In this document: one piece after another, positions 1 through 6,636 of the stretch | How positions within the stretch are numbered: position 1 is the first letter of the stretch | Layout of the letters: every line of letters starts with the position of its first letter | NCBI GenBank assembly: GCA_020426085.1 | Contig: JAGQQP010000079.1 | Coordinates: 1-11,091, forward strand | Length of the DNA: 11,091 bases | Source of the DNA: Planctomycetaceae bacterium | GTDB taxonomy: Bacteria > Planctomycetota > Planctomycetia > Planctomycetales > Planctomycetaceae | Direction of reading: 5' to 3' | Notes under the pieces: generated by a model | What the model was told of the DNA's origin: nothing | The model's input: only the letters and a program-made list of their open reading frames with translations | Databases searched by the model: none | Position numbers and translations under genes: made by a program

Positions 1-531
1 ATCGTCGTTCAATGCTTTGATCACCCAGTCCCGGAACTTCCAGGCATCGGGGCGCACCTTATCATGTTCGTACCCATCGGTCTCTGCAAAGCGGGCCAGA
101 TCCAGCCAGTGCTGCGCCCAGCGTTCTCCATAATGTTTCGAAGACAGCAGTCGATCCACGAGTTTTTCATACGCATGCGGGCTTTGATCTGCAAGAAACG
201 CTTCGACCTCTTCCGGCATCGGCGGCAGACCGATCACATCAAAGTAGAGCCGACGTATCAACGTGGTCCGACTGGCCTCCGGTGCAGGCTCCAGCGATTT
301 CACTTCCAACTCAGCCAGAATGAAATGATCAACGGGAGTCCGCGACCAGGTTTGATTTTTGATGACAGGTAATGCCGGTCGTTTGATCGGTTGAAACGAC
401 CAGTGCTCCCGATCCGCTTCAGTGATGGGTTCTTCTGAAAGTTTTGCTGCTTCCTCTGCTTTCAAAGAAGAACTGCAAACCAGCAGCAGAGTTGCAGCGA
501 ACAGCAGGAACCTCATGTTGAGTGAAATCAT
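1..531 (-). CDS. DUF1549-domain exported protein (N-terminal part, runs off left edge)
   Basis: This is the first 177 codons of a gene read right to left; the rest lies beyond position 1. Residues 6-25 are a Sec-type signal peptide ([14 protein letters not shown]..., then polar SSSLKAEE). After it come family hallmarks I recognise from DUF1549: [10 protein letters not shown] near residue 43, a [11 protein letters not shown] stretch near 66-76, [19 protein letters not shown] near 89-107, and [20 protein letters not shown] near 134-153. Full members usually continue into a DUF1553 domain and often carry a cytochrome-c-like (PSCyt) domain, which cannot be seen here. The ATG at 531 overlaps the TGA of the DUF1501 gene as ATGA, which argues for translational coupling; a second in-frame ATG at 516 gives a more compact signal peptide. 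The function of the family is not established. The context with DUF1501 suggests an exported catabolic pair. Family call is firm; biochemical role is unknown. Confidence 0.9.
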   Translation of the reverse strand, partial: MISLNMRFLLFAATLLLVCSSSLKAEEAAKLSEEPITEADREHWSFQPIKRPALPVIKNQTWSRTPVDHFILAELEVKSLEPAPEASRTTLIRRLYFDVIGLPPMPEEVEAFLADQSPHAYEKLVDRLLSSKHYGERWAQHWLDLARFAETDGYEHDKVRPDAWKFRDWVIKALNDD

Positions 532-1982
532 GTGAGCAGTCCTTTCACAATCTTCACTTCAGCGGGTCCTGTCAGTCGTTCATCCAGGCCGTTATGGAAA
601 TAGGTCAGCGATTCATGATCCAGTCCCATCAGATGCAGGAGTGTGGCGTGAAATTCATTGACGTGCACTTTGTTTTCAACAGAACGCAAACCAATGGCAT
701 CGGTGGCCCCGTAAGAACGTCCGCCGGTAATTCCTGCTCCAGCAAGCCAGCCGCAATAGCCCCAAGGATTGTGATCGCGGCCCTTCCCCTGCTCGCTCAT
801 CGGCATGCGACCAAATTCACCGCACCAGACGACCAGCGTGTCTTCCAGCAGTCCCCGCTGTTTCAGATCTTTCAGCAGTGCGGCAACTGGTTGATCGGTT
901 TTACGACAGTAGGCGGTATGGTTTTTCGTCACATCGCTGTGTGCATCCCAGCCAACTGTGTCGCCGGAATAGAGCTGCACGAAACGCACGCCCCGTTCAA
1001 TCATCCTGCGCGCCAGTAGACAGCGTTCGCCGAAGTCCCGCGTCTGGGGATCATTGAGCCCGTACATCGCATGTGTTTCCTGAGTCTCCTGTGTGAGATC
1101 CACAATTTCCGGTGCAGCCGTCTGCATGCGAAACGCCAGTTCGTAGGCAGAGATTCGCGCTGCCAATTCGTCATCCCGATCGCGTGCTTCCAGATGCCGC
1201 CGGTTCATAGATTGAACCAGATCCAGAGTCGCCCGCTGCTGCTGTGAAGAAATCGAAGCAGGCGGGTTTAGATTTAAGATCGGCATCTTGCCGGCACGCA
1301 TCGTCGTTCCCTGAAACGTCGCGGGAAGATAGCCACTCCCCCACGCGGGAGGCCCCCCTTTAATGCCGCCCCCCGGATCGGGCATGACTACAAATGCGGG
1401 CATGTCGGCATTTTCAGAACCCAGACCATAGGCAACCCAGCTGCCGACACTCGGATGGCCCATCAGAATACTTCCCGTATTCATCTGATAGACCGACTGC
1501 GGATGATTGACACTGTCGCCATGCAGCGAGCGGATAACGCACAGATCATCGACCAGTGCCCCCGTATGTGGCAGAAAGTCGCTCACTTCCAGCCCCGATT
1601 CTCCACGTTTGCGAAACGGTTTGATCGGTGCGAGTAATGGATTTTTTGCGACCTTACGCCGCGTCATCACTTCGCCGAAACTGTCGGGCAACGGTTTCCC
1701 GGAGTACTTGACCAGATCAGGTTTGGGATCCCATAGATCTACGTGACTCGGACCGCCATGCATGAACAGCCAGATCAGACGCTTGGCACGCGGCTCGAAA
1801 TCTGGTTCCTTCGGTGACAATGTACCAGAGGCCGCCTGCACGCGTTTCTCAGATGCCAGGAGGGAATGCAAGGCCATCATTCCGATTCCGCCACCTGCGG
1901 TGCGCAACATTTCGCGGCGATTGAACAGACCTTCTCTACAGTTATCAGAAATCGTATCGCGGCTGGATCGCTTCGCCTGCAT
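528..1982 (-). CDS. DUF1501 family protein, Tat-exported, alkaline-phosphatase/sulfatase-like fold
   Basis: The protein has 484 residues from the chosen start. A twin-arginine signal ([15 protein letters not shown]) lies at residues 20-34, followed by a hydrophobic stretch, so export folded through Tat is likely. DUF1501 signatures appear in order: [20 protein letters not shown] near 70, HGDSVNHP near 154, [17 protein letters not shown] near 175-191, GWDAH near 344, GEFGRMP near 388, GRDHNPWG near 401, and the C-terminal [20 protein letters not shown] near 443. The His/Asp-rich motifs resemble metal-binding positions of the alkaline phosphatase superfamily; substrate is unknown. The longer reading frame opens at 2006. 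I prefer the ATG at 1982 because a purine-rich AGGGAGAGAAGG sits 4 bases upstream of it, while 2006 has no ribosome site. It is the upstream gene of a pair: its TGA overlaps the ATG of the DUF1549 gene. These two families co-occur widely in planctomycetes. Confidence 0.93.
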   Translation of the reverse strand: MQAKRSSRDTISDNCREGLFNRREMLRTAGGGIGMMALHSLLASEKRVQAASGTLSPKEPDFEPRAKRLIWLFMHGGPSHVDLWDPKPDLVKYSGKPLPDSFGEVMTRRKVAKNPLLAPIKPFRKRGESGLEVSDFLPHTGALVDDLCVIRSLHGDSVNHPQSVYQMNTGSILMGHPSVGSWVAYGLGSENADMPAFVVMPDPGGGIKGGPPAWGSGYLPATFQGTTMRAGKMPILNLNPPASISSQQQRATLDLVQSMNRRHLEARDRDDELAARISAYELAFRMQTAAPEIVDLTQETQETHAMYGLNDPQTRDFGERCLLARRMIERGVRFVQLYSGDTVGWDAHSDVTKNHTAYCRKTDQPVAALLKDLKQRGLLEDTLVVWCGEFGRMPMSEQGKGRDHNPWGYCGWLAGAGITGGRSYGATDAIGLRSVENKVHVNEFHATLLHLMGLDHESLTYFHNGLDERLTGPAEVKIVKGLLT

Positions 1983-1986
1983 ACTG

Positions 1987-1998
1987 CCTTCTCTCCCT
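1987..1998 (-). promoter_or_regulatory. Shine-Dalgarno site that sets the DUF1501 start
   Basis: Read on the minus strand this is AGGGAGAGAAGG, 4 bases before the ATG at 1982. It lies inside the longer reading frame that opens at 2006, which itself has only an AT-rich CATTCCAAAT before it. The site therefore argues for the shorter protein. Confidence 0.6.
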
Positions 1999-2006
1999 GA
2001 GGTCAT

Positions 2007-2604
2007 ATTTGGAATGACACCAATATATCAGGGAAACGGAGTCAGCTCGACAGAATTCATCAACGTTTTTTGATTTGTCTGAAATTGACAGAAATGTGTC
2101 CCAACTGGCTGGAATGGTAACACCAGGAAACAATTCTTTCTGCAGCTTTCAGTAGCATAGAGAGTGGAGCGAAGACATGCCGACAGACCAGTTGAGGTGA
2201 ATCGCTATGTGAGTATGACACGTCTCTCATGCAGTCTCTTTGATGATACGAATCAAACACATTCACTCCCGTTTTGTTCCGAATTATTTTCTGATTTATT
2301 CTGCTGTGTTTCATTTTTCTCTCTTATTTTTTTCTGCTTTCTGAAACCACGCTTCCACAACGTGAGTATGCTTCCCGCGGGGTTAACAACATGGTTTTGA
2401 ATGAGGCCATGTGATGTTTCTTTTTGGCAACATGTTGTCTTCGAACATCGTTTTTCAATTGTTTGTCGTGTCAGTAAAGAGGAGTTCGCGGAAATTTTGA
2501 TTTTTCTGAAAAGCATTTCCGACGACTCATCAAAACTAAGCTATATGAATACTGACCAGCGCAATTTCAGGTCGAGAAACATCAGAGAAGGCAAGATGTG
2601 AACC
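2007..2604. other. Divergent intergenic region, no supported gene
   Basis: About 600 bases separate the minus-strand DUF1501 operon from the plus-strand DUF3300 gene. The stretch 2270-2345 is strongly pyrimidine-rich on the plus strand. Short open frames exist here (for example 2164-2400 and 2401-2601 on the plus strand), but they lack ribosome sites and recognisable protein features. Near 2387-2437 there is CAACATG twice, the second copy inside the 10-base palindrome CAACATGTTG (2428-2437), and a 6-bp inverted repeat ACATGG/CCATGT (2389-2394 with 2407-2412). It must hold promoters for both flanking genes. A minus-strand TATATT (2022-2027), about 33 bases before the chosen DUF1501 start, is a possible -10, but no good -35 accompanies it. 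Confidence 0.5.
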
Positions 2605-4431
2605 ATGAGAGACCGTTTTCAAAATCTCAGTAAAAAGATGGGGAGATCAATGACTGCTACTTCACAGAACTACCTGAAAGGATTCATCGCCCTCACAATC
2701 GGAGCCTGTTTCATTCTGCAACCGGGTACCAGCGATGCACAGCAGCCCGGCGGCATCATGCAACAGAAGCTGCCTCAGAAAAACCTCTCGCCACGCGCTC
2801 TGGAAAGTCTGGTAACAGGAATTGCCTTCTACCCTGATGACCTGGTCGAAACGATTCTGCAGGCATCACAGCATCCACTGGCGATCCGTCAGTCTTCCGA
2901 CAAACCGGTCGTACGGATTGGCGGCGGACGCTTTGCAGAACGCGTGCAACAGTTCAACAAAGCAGCCGACCCGAATGTCGAGAAGCTGAAACAGTATCCG
3001 GAAATCCTGGCACAACTGAGTGACAATATCGCAACCACAACCTTGCTGGGTCGCGCGTATCAGTCGCAGCCTGATGACGTCTGGCGCGCCATTGACAAAC
3101 TCCGTGCTGAAGTCGATGCCGCTCTGGAGGAGCAACCCGAACAGTTTGTAGATGCCAGTGGCGTTCCGCTGACAGGTCAGGCCGCTTACGTGGCCGCCGC
3201 CGGTTATGTCGCCGGTCGTTACTTCGCTCCCGCGACAGTGACTGAACTCTACACCGCATATGCGGCTCCGCATCAGACAACGACCACGACCACCTACCAG
3301 GGTGAAAACGTGAATGGCACGGCGACTCAGACAACAACAACGGGCCCCTATGGTCACGCGACGGCTTCCACAGGCAGCAGTTCAACAACCTACACAGGCC
3401 CGAACGGGAATACCGTGACGGGAGCCACTCAGGGAGGCAGTGTTGTCTACCAGAATGGTGCCACCACTGTTGGCGCGGGTGCAGCCACCACAACCATTGT
3501 TGGTCCCCAGGGGAATTCCGCGACCGCAACGGGAGCCGGGATTGCCGGTACGACAACCGTCGGTGATACCACTTACTTCGGAGCCGCGGGTGGCGGAAAC
3601 GTGACCACTTCAAATGGGCTCACAGCTGCCGGCGCAGGTCAGGTGACCGGATCAGTGCAACAGACACAGAACGGAGCCAACTACAATACCCAGGCCAGCG
3701 GCTCTGTCGCAACAAACACCGGCGTCAACGCGTATGGCAGCAGGAACACTTCTGGCAGCGTGAACCAGAATGCCGACGGTTCGGTCAGCGGCGTTCGTAA
3801 TTCTTCCACATCAGTACAAGGAACCAACGGCTACGCCAATGTGCAACACAACAGTTCCGGCACAGCGACCGGAAATGGGAACGGAAGTTACAACGGTTCC
3901 ACAACCGTCGATTCCAGTAAAGGCTCTGCCTCGGTGAATACGACTGCCGGGAACGGTCAGGTCTCTTCCACCGTCACCACGCAAAATGGTTCCGCAACAG
4001 GAACACTGGGCGATGGTCAGGTCGGACAGAGTTCGGCTTCCGCCAGCAGCCGAAAGTCAACCGGCAGCCAGAGTGGTTCGTATCGTTCCAGCCGCCAGGC
4101 ATCCTCTGCCAGCTCACGTTACAGTCAGTCCTCAAGCCAGCAGATCGCTTCCGGCCTGCAGAGCATGCAGAAAAACTGGGGACAGCTCAACCAGCAGATG
4201 AACCGTTCCTCCCAGGCTTCCGCTGCCTCGCGACAGGGAGTGCAAACGTATTCGCAGCAGCGTTCATCGTCTGCCTACTCACGAGGCTCCAGCTTTACTC
4301 CTTCCTACTCCAGCAGCCGCACTCCCTCCTATTCACGAGGCAGTTCAGGTTACTCTCGTGGCAGCTCCTCATTCGGAGGCAGCAGCCGCGGCTCATCAGG
4401 ACGCTCAGGCGGACGGGGCGGGCGCAGATAA
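2605..4431 (+). CDS. Secreted DUF3300 protein with long Thr/Ser/Gly/Asn-rich tail
   Basis: This 608-residue protein has a signal peptide (hydrophobic core FIALTIGACFIL at 27-38, likely cut after SDA at 45). A DUF3300-like domain follows at about 61-175: SPRALESLVTGIAFYPDDLV, then KLKQYPEILAQLSDNIATTT, then QPDDVWRAIDKLR. Residues 225-475 are low-complexity Thr/Ser/Gly/Asn/Ala sequence with spaced GPYG, GPNG and GPQG turns. Residues 480-608 are Ser/Arg-rich and end in SRGSS repeats and a GGRGGRR tail. DUF3300 is a family of unknown function; the make-up suggests an extracytoplasmic or surface protein, which is inference. Start choice: ATG 2605 has GAGAAGG 13 bases upstream, a long spacing. ATG 2650 has GGGGAG 4 bases upstream and would give a more normal, shorter signal peptide. 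The gene stands alone, between a long upstream region and its own terminator. Confidence 0.85.
   Translation: MRDRFQNLSKKMGRSMTATSQNYLKGFIALTIGACFILQPGTSDAQQPGGIMQQKLPQKNLSPRALESLVTGIAFYPDDLVETILQASQHPLAIRQSSDKPVVRIGGGRFAERVQQFNKAADPNVEKLKQYPEILAQLSDNIATTTLLGRAYQSQPDDVWRAIDKLRAEVDAALEEQPEQFVDASGVPLTGQAAYVAAAGYVAGRYFAPATVTELYTAYAAPHQTTTTTTYQGENVNGTATQTTTTGPYGHATASTGSSSTTYTGPNGNTVTGATQGGSVVYQNGATTVGAGAATTTIVGPQGNSATATGAGIAGTTTVGDTTYFGAAGGGNVTTSNGLTAAGAGQVTGSVQQTQNGANYNTQASGSVATNTGVNAYGSRNTSGSVNQNADGSVSGVRNSSTSVQGTNGYANVQHNSSGTATGNGNGSYNGSTTVDSSKGSASVNTTAGNGQVSSTVTTQNGSATGTLGDGQVGQSSASASSRKSTGSQSGSYRSSRQASSASSRYSQSSSQQIASGLQSMQKNWGQLNQQMNRSSQASAASRQGVQTYSQQRSSSAYSRGSSFTPSYSSSRTPSYSRGSSGYSRGSSSFGGSSRGSSGRSGGRGGRR
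3277..4029 (+). repeat. Coding low-complexity region (Thr/Ser/Gly/Asn-rich) of the DUF3300 protein
   Basis: Codes for residues 225-475. It begins with a poly-Thr run and continues as degenerate, non-identical units. GPYG, GPNG and GPQG occur near residues 247, 265 and 300, each followed by a Thr/Ala/Gly stretch. Later units have the form SGSV..N or DGSVSG. The DNA is not an exact tandem repeat, so the periodicity is at the protein level only. Such composition is typical of extended, possibly glycosylated, surface regions. Confidence 0.6.
4276..4428 (+). repeat. C-terminal SRGSS repeats and RGG tail
   Basis: Residues 558-608 hold four copies of (Y/S)SRGSS (at about 558, 576, 583 and 594), then SGRSGGRGGRR to the stop. 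The tail is very basic. Basic Gly/Arg-rich ends are also known from other DUF3300 proteins. They could bind nucleic acid or anionic wall polymer, which is inference. Confidence 0.65.
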
Positions 4432-4467
4432 GTTCCAAGCAATTTCAAGGAAATATGTAAGTGCGGG

Positions 4468-4504
4468 CAGGCCTCTTTTCGTAAGGGAAAGAGGCCTGTT
4501 TTTT
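4468..4504 (+). terminator. Intrinsic terminator of the DUF3300 gene
   Basis: A perfect 11-bp stem (CAGGCCTCTTT at 4468-4478 pairing with AAAGAGGCCTG at 4488-4498) has a 9-base loop and is followed at once by six T (4499-4504). It lies 37 bases after the stop codon at 4431. On the minus strand the stem is not followed by a U-tract, so it should act mainly on plus-strand transcription. Confidence 0.9.
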
Positions 4505-4519
4505 ATGCATCCTCTCAAG

Positions 4520-4780
4520 TCAGCGAGCCAGGCGAAATCGATCAATAATATCTTCTGCATTCAACATGGCGTTCAGTGCCATATAGAGCAGGATCACCCC
4601 CGCAACAAAGGTGATCACACGATTTACCTGGGTCTGCCAACGGCTTTGTGGCTGATATTTCGTGTGAGTTTTTTTCGCGAAGTCTTTTCGACAACTCATA
4701 TAAATCGCCAGCACTCCCCCCACTGTCGATATCAGAATGTAGACGGCAAAAAACAGATACAGGTATAAATCTGAGTTCAT
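4520..4780 (-). CDS. Small two-TM membrane protein, 86 residues, unknown function
   Basis: I do not recognise a family. Two hydrophobic segments are clear: about 5-28 (LYLYLFFAVYILISTVGGVL...) and about 53-73 (VNRVITFVAGVILLYMALNAM). They are joined by a basic, polar linker (RKDFAKKTHTKYQPQSRWQTQ). The C-terminus is charged (AEDIIDRFRLAR). The basic linker predicts an N-out/C-out hairpin by the positive-inside rule. GGAAG lies 6 bases before the ATG, supporting the start. It is downstream of the 182-residue membrane protein on the same strand, with 65 bases and a strong hairpin between them. The 3' end converges on the DUF3300 terminator. A real gene is likely because of the well-formed membrane topology and the ribosome site, but no function can be given. 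Confidence 0.6.
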   Translation of the reverse strand: MNSDLYLYLFFAVYILISTVGGVLAIYMSCRKDFAKKTHTKYQPQSRWQTQVNRVITFVAGVILLYMALNAMLNAEDIIDRFRLAR

Positions 4781-4810
4781 TCTTTTCTTCCCGCACCAGG
4801 CATTTACTTT

Positions 4811-4835
4811 AAGAGCGGTGCGAATCGCCGCTCTT
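4811..4835 (-). other. Strong intercistronic hairpin
   Basis: AAGAGCGGTG (4811-4820) pairs with CGCCGCTCTT (4826-4835) over 10 bp including one G-T pair, with a 5-base loop. It sits between the stop of the 182-residue gene (4846) and the start of the 86-residue gene (4780), both minus strand. No T-run follows in either direction, so it is not a standard intrinsic terminator. It may stabilise or process the message between the two genes, or act as a weak terminator. Confidence 0.55.
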
Positions 4836-4845
4836 CTAATGATAC

Positions 4846-5394
4846 TTACGCTGGTTCATAAGGATCTTCAGGCGACTGCGAGGAAAGTGATAACTGTTTC
4901 CTGATCAACTCGACGGCTTGAGCATGATTGAGTTGAGTATTTGCAAATGACCAGAAGACGGCTTTGATTTTGGGGTCCCTGCGCCGCCAGAGTTTCAAAG
5001 GACTTAATCGTTCATACGCTTCATCTGTCAGAAAAAAGATCAGGTCCGTGCGCTCACTGTTTTTACTGGCGTTCGTATCGACATTCTGAATTTCTCTCGC
5101 TTCTATTCTGAGCAGCTTCTTCTTCGGAAAAAAATAAGAATACAGATCGAGAAAATCAGTGCCCACGATAAGCAACGGCTCTTTCGTCAGCGCCAGACAG
5201 ATCGCCCAGATCCCCACAGGGAGAACGAATAGAAAGACAAAGCTTGAAAATCCGACAATCGCACCGAGCGACCAGCCTTCGAAGCCCTCCGAGCCAAGTG
5301 CCAGATTAAAGAAAGTCACGACGAATACGCTGCAGACCCCAGCGGCTGCCAGATGGATCCAGAAACTGCGATAAACGGGCTGCGATTCCTGCAT
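4846..5394 (-). CDS. Two-TM protein with PH-like domain (resembles the STM3941 family)
   Basis: This 182-residue protein has two membrane segments (about 12-33 and 45-69) and then a soluble domain at about 73-168. The soluble part begins EPLLIVGTDFLDLYSYFFPKKKLLRIEAREIQNV, a beta-strand pattern ending in the 'I..+eI..v' step seen in small bacterial PH-like domains. It continues IFFLTDEAYERLSPLKLW, then a hydrophobic AVFWSFANTQL, and ends in a helix (HAQAVELIRKQL). This order (two TM, an 'L.I...L.l' strand, a 'ltdee.y' segment and a terminal helix) fits STM3941-like proteins, whose role is unknown. The family call rests on pattern only. The start is weakly supported: GGAA lies about 10 bases upstream and there is no strong ribosome site. 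It is probably co-transcribed with the 86-residue membrane protein downstream. Confidence 0.65.
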   Translation of the reverse strand: MQESQPVYRSFWIHLAAAGVCSVFVVTFFNLALGSEGFEGWSLGAIVGFSSFVFLFVLPVGIWAICLALTKEPLLIVGTDFLDLYSYFFPKKKLLRIEAREIQNVDTNASKNSERTDLIFFLTDEAYERLSPLKLWRRRDPKIKAVFWSFANTQLNHAQAVELIRKQLSLSSQSPEDPYEPA

Positions 5395-5488
5395 TTGTAT
5401 TGATTCCAGGAGACAGGTTCATGATGAGTTCACAATCAATCATTCGTCATCCAGTGTAGCGTCTCCGTCTCGAAAGAATATATTTTCT

Positions 5489-5517
5489 TTTACTCATCAG
5501 TAAAATTCGTTTAGAAT
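5489..5517 (+). promoter_or_regulatory. Candidate sigma-70-type promoter for the 5552-8405 cluster
   Basis: TTTACT (5489-5494, 4 of 6 to TTGACA) and TAGAAT (5512-5517, 5 of 6 to TATAAT) are separated by 17 bases in an AT-rich stretch. Transcription would start near 5524, giving a leader of about 28 bases before the ATG at 5552. No ribosome site is obvious in that leader. The match is by eye only. Confidence 0.4.
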
Positions 5518-5551
5518 TTAAGTTGGTTCAAAGATTTCAAAGCCTCTCATC

Positions 5552-6286
5552 ATGAAAATCACAAAACATATTACGATCAGTGTTGCCGAGAGCGTGATTG
5601 TGATAATCATACTCACCATCCTGGCCGTGCTGTTACTGTCTGATACACGCCAGGGTGTTACCAGCGCCCGACGAGAGTTTTTTCGCAGCCAGATGAAACA
5701 GATCGGACTGGCACTCCACCAGTATCAGAATGATTATGGTTGCCTGCCTCCCCCGGTTGTGAAGGGAGAGCAAGGCGTCGCATTACACAGCTGGCGGGCT
5801 TTGTTGCTGCCTTACTTCAAGTCAGCGCATCACCTCAAAAACCGACGACTGGATTATCATTTCAACGAACCCTGGAACAGCCCTCATAATCAACAGATCG
5901 CTTCTGAAAACAGGGATCTTTACCAGCTCGACTGGCAGCCTCAGACAGGGCCGCGACGTCGATCCCGGCTGGTAGCGGTCAATGGTGATTCCACTTTCTG
6001 GAGAGAATCACCAGACTGCCACACATTACCAGATTCCACTACCCGGGAAGATCCTGTTTTAGTGGTTGAGATCCCGGGTGATACCCCCAGCTGGAACACA
6101 CCAGCCGACATCACACTGGATGAATTTCTGACGTGGAGCAACCAGGATTTATTTGACGACTATGGTCCCCTGGCATTATTTGCAGACGGACATATCGAGT
6201 GGCTTTCTCCTGCAGAACTTCAGGCAGGTAACCTGCGAAGAAAACTGCAGCGTCCCTCAGTGAAAACGTTCAGATCTGGAGAATAA
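5552..6286 (+). CDS. DUF1559-like membrane-anchored protein (pseudopilin-related, planctomycete type)
   Basis: In this 244-residue protein residues 8-30 are a hydrophobic anchor resembling a type IV pilin N-terminus: TISVAESVIVIIILTILAVLLL keeps the Glu (E13) expected at mature position 5. The Gly needed at -1 for prepilin peptidase is Thr8, so cleavage is doubtful. DUF1559 hallmarks follow: SQMKQIGLALHQYQNDYGCLPPP (46-68), ALHSWRALLLPYF (77-89), NEPWNSPHN (105-113) and the terminal LFADGHIEWLSP (209-220), the shortened form of the H-X9-DG signature with the upstream His not seen. DUF1559 proteins are hugely expanded in planctomycetes; their function is unclear. At 244 residues it is shorter than the more usual 300-350. 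It is first in a run with an 11-base gap to the next gene. No Shine-Dalgarno is visible. Confidence 0.83.
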   Translation: MKITKHITISVAESVIVIIILTILAVLLLSDTRQGVTSARREFFRSQMKQIGLALHQYQNDYGCLPPPVVKGEQGVALHSWRALLLPYFKSAHHLKNRRLDYHFNEPWNSPHNQQIASENRDLYQLDWQPQTGPRRRSRLVAVNGDSTFWRESPDCHTLPDSTTREDPVLVVEIPGDTPSWNTPADITLDEFLTWSNQDLFDDYGPLALFADGHIEWLSPAELQAGNLRRKLQRPSVKTFRSGE

Positions 6287-6297
6287 TATTCAGCATC

Positions 6298-6603
6298 ATG
6301 AAATTCCCCCTGCACACATTCGAAGTCAGTAGTCCGTCTGAGAAAGATTTTATCAGACTGCTGCAGAAAGCCATGAACAGACTGCCGTCAGTTGTGGAGC
6401 AGGAAATCTCGGATGCAGACCGGTTTCGTTTTCGACTGATCCTCGAAGATTATGTGGTCGGTTTATTAAAAGACATGCAGGCAATCCAGCAGCTCTCACG
6501 CAAGTGGACCCCGTCTGATTATGTGATCATTGTGCAATATGAAAAAACACAGGGCACCATCTGCTTTAACGGGCAGGAACAGGTGATTCATTTCCAAAAA
6601 TAA
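6298..6603 (+). CDS. Hypothetical protein, 101 residues, soluble
   Basis: I do not recognise this family. The product is a compact alpha/beta-looking protein with no signal peptide or membrane segment. It has an amphipathic helix (EKDFIRLLQKAMNRL, 15-29), a second helical stretch (ADRFRFRLILEDYVVGLLKDM, 40-60), a likely beta strand (YVIIVQYEK, 75-83) and a short terminal hairpin (GTICFNGQEQVIHF). Although the function is unknown, the composition and frame are those of a genuine protein. It starts 11 bases after the DUF1559-like gene and ends 33 bases before the LRR gene, so co-transcription is very likely. The ATG at 6298 has no clear Shine-Dalgarno; the GGAGAA at the end of the previous gene is about 20 bases away. 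It may depend on translational coupling. Confidence 0.65.
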   Translation: MKFPLHTFEVSSPSEKDFIRLLQKAMNRLPSVVEQEISDADRFRFRLILEDYVVGLLKDMQAIQQLSRKWTPSDYVIIVQYEKTQGTICFNGQEQVIHFQK

Positions 6604-6636
6604 TTTTCCATATCTCATCGAGAGTAATCAATCGCA

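Noticed and set aside
528..1019. Long plus-strand open frame (165 codons) antisense to DUF1501
   Set aside because: It lies entirely opposite a strongly conserved gene and has a protein composition without recognisable features; it is a shadow frame.
2164..2400. 78-codon plus-strand frame with a Phe/Cys-rich hydrophobic stretch that looks membrane-like
   Set aside because: The hydrophobicity comes from the pyrimidine-rich DNA tract, there is no ribosome site, and codon choice does not look coding.
2389..2425. Terminator-like inverted repeat with T-rich tail
   Set aside because: Only 6 bp of stem with a 12-base loop, the T-run is interrupted and displaced by several bases, and no gene lies upstream to be terminated.
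2401..2601. 66-codon plus-strand open frame ending 3 bases before the DUF3300 start, possible leader peptide
   Set aside because: No ribosome site before its ATG, no recognisable protein pattern, and it ends in an isolated Met codon where the next gene's upstream sequence begins. Chance opening is more likely.
2954..3613. 219-codon minus-strand frame opposite the DUF3300 gene
   Set aside because: Its Arg/Leu/Trp-rich composition is the expected mirror of the Thr/Gly/Ala-rich repeats on the other strand; it has no ribosome site.
3277..4428. DNA tandem repeat or CRISPR-like array inside the DUF3300 tail
   Set aside because: The repetition is degenerate at the DNA level and only visible as amino-acid composition; there are no constant repeats with unique spacers.
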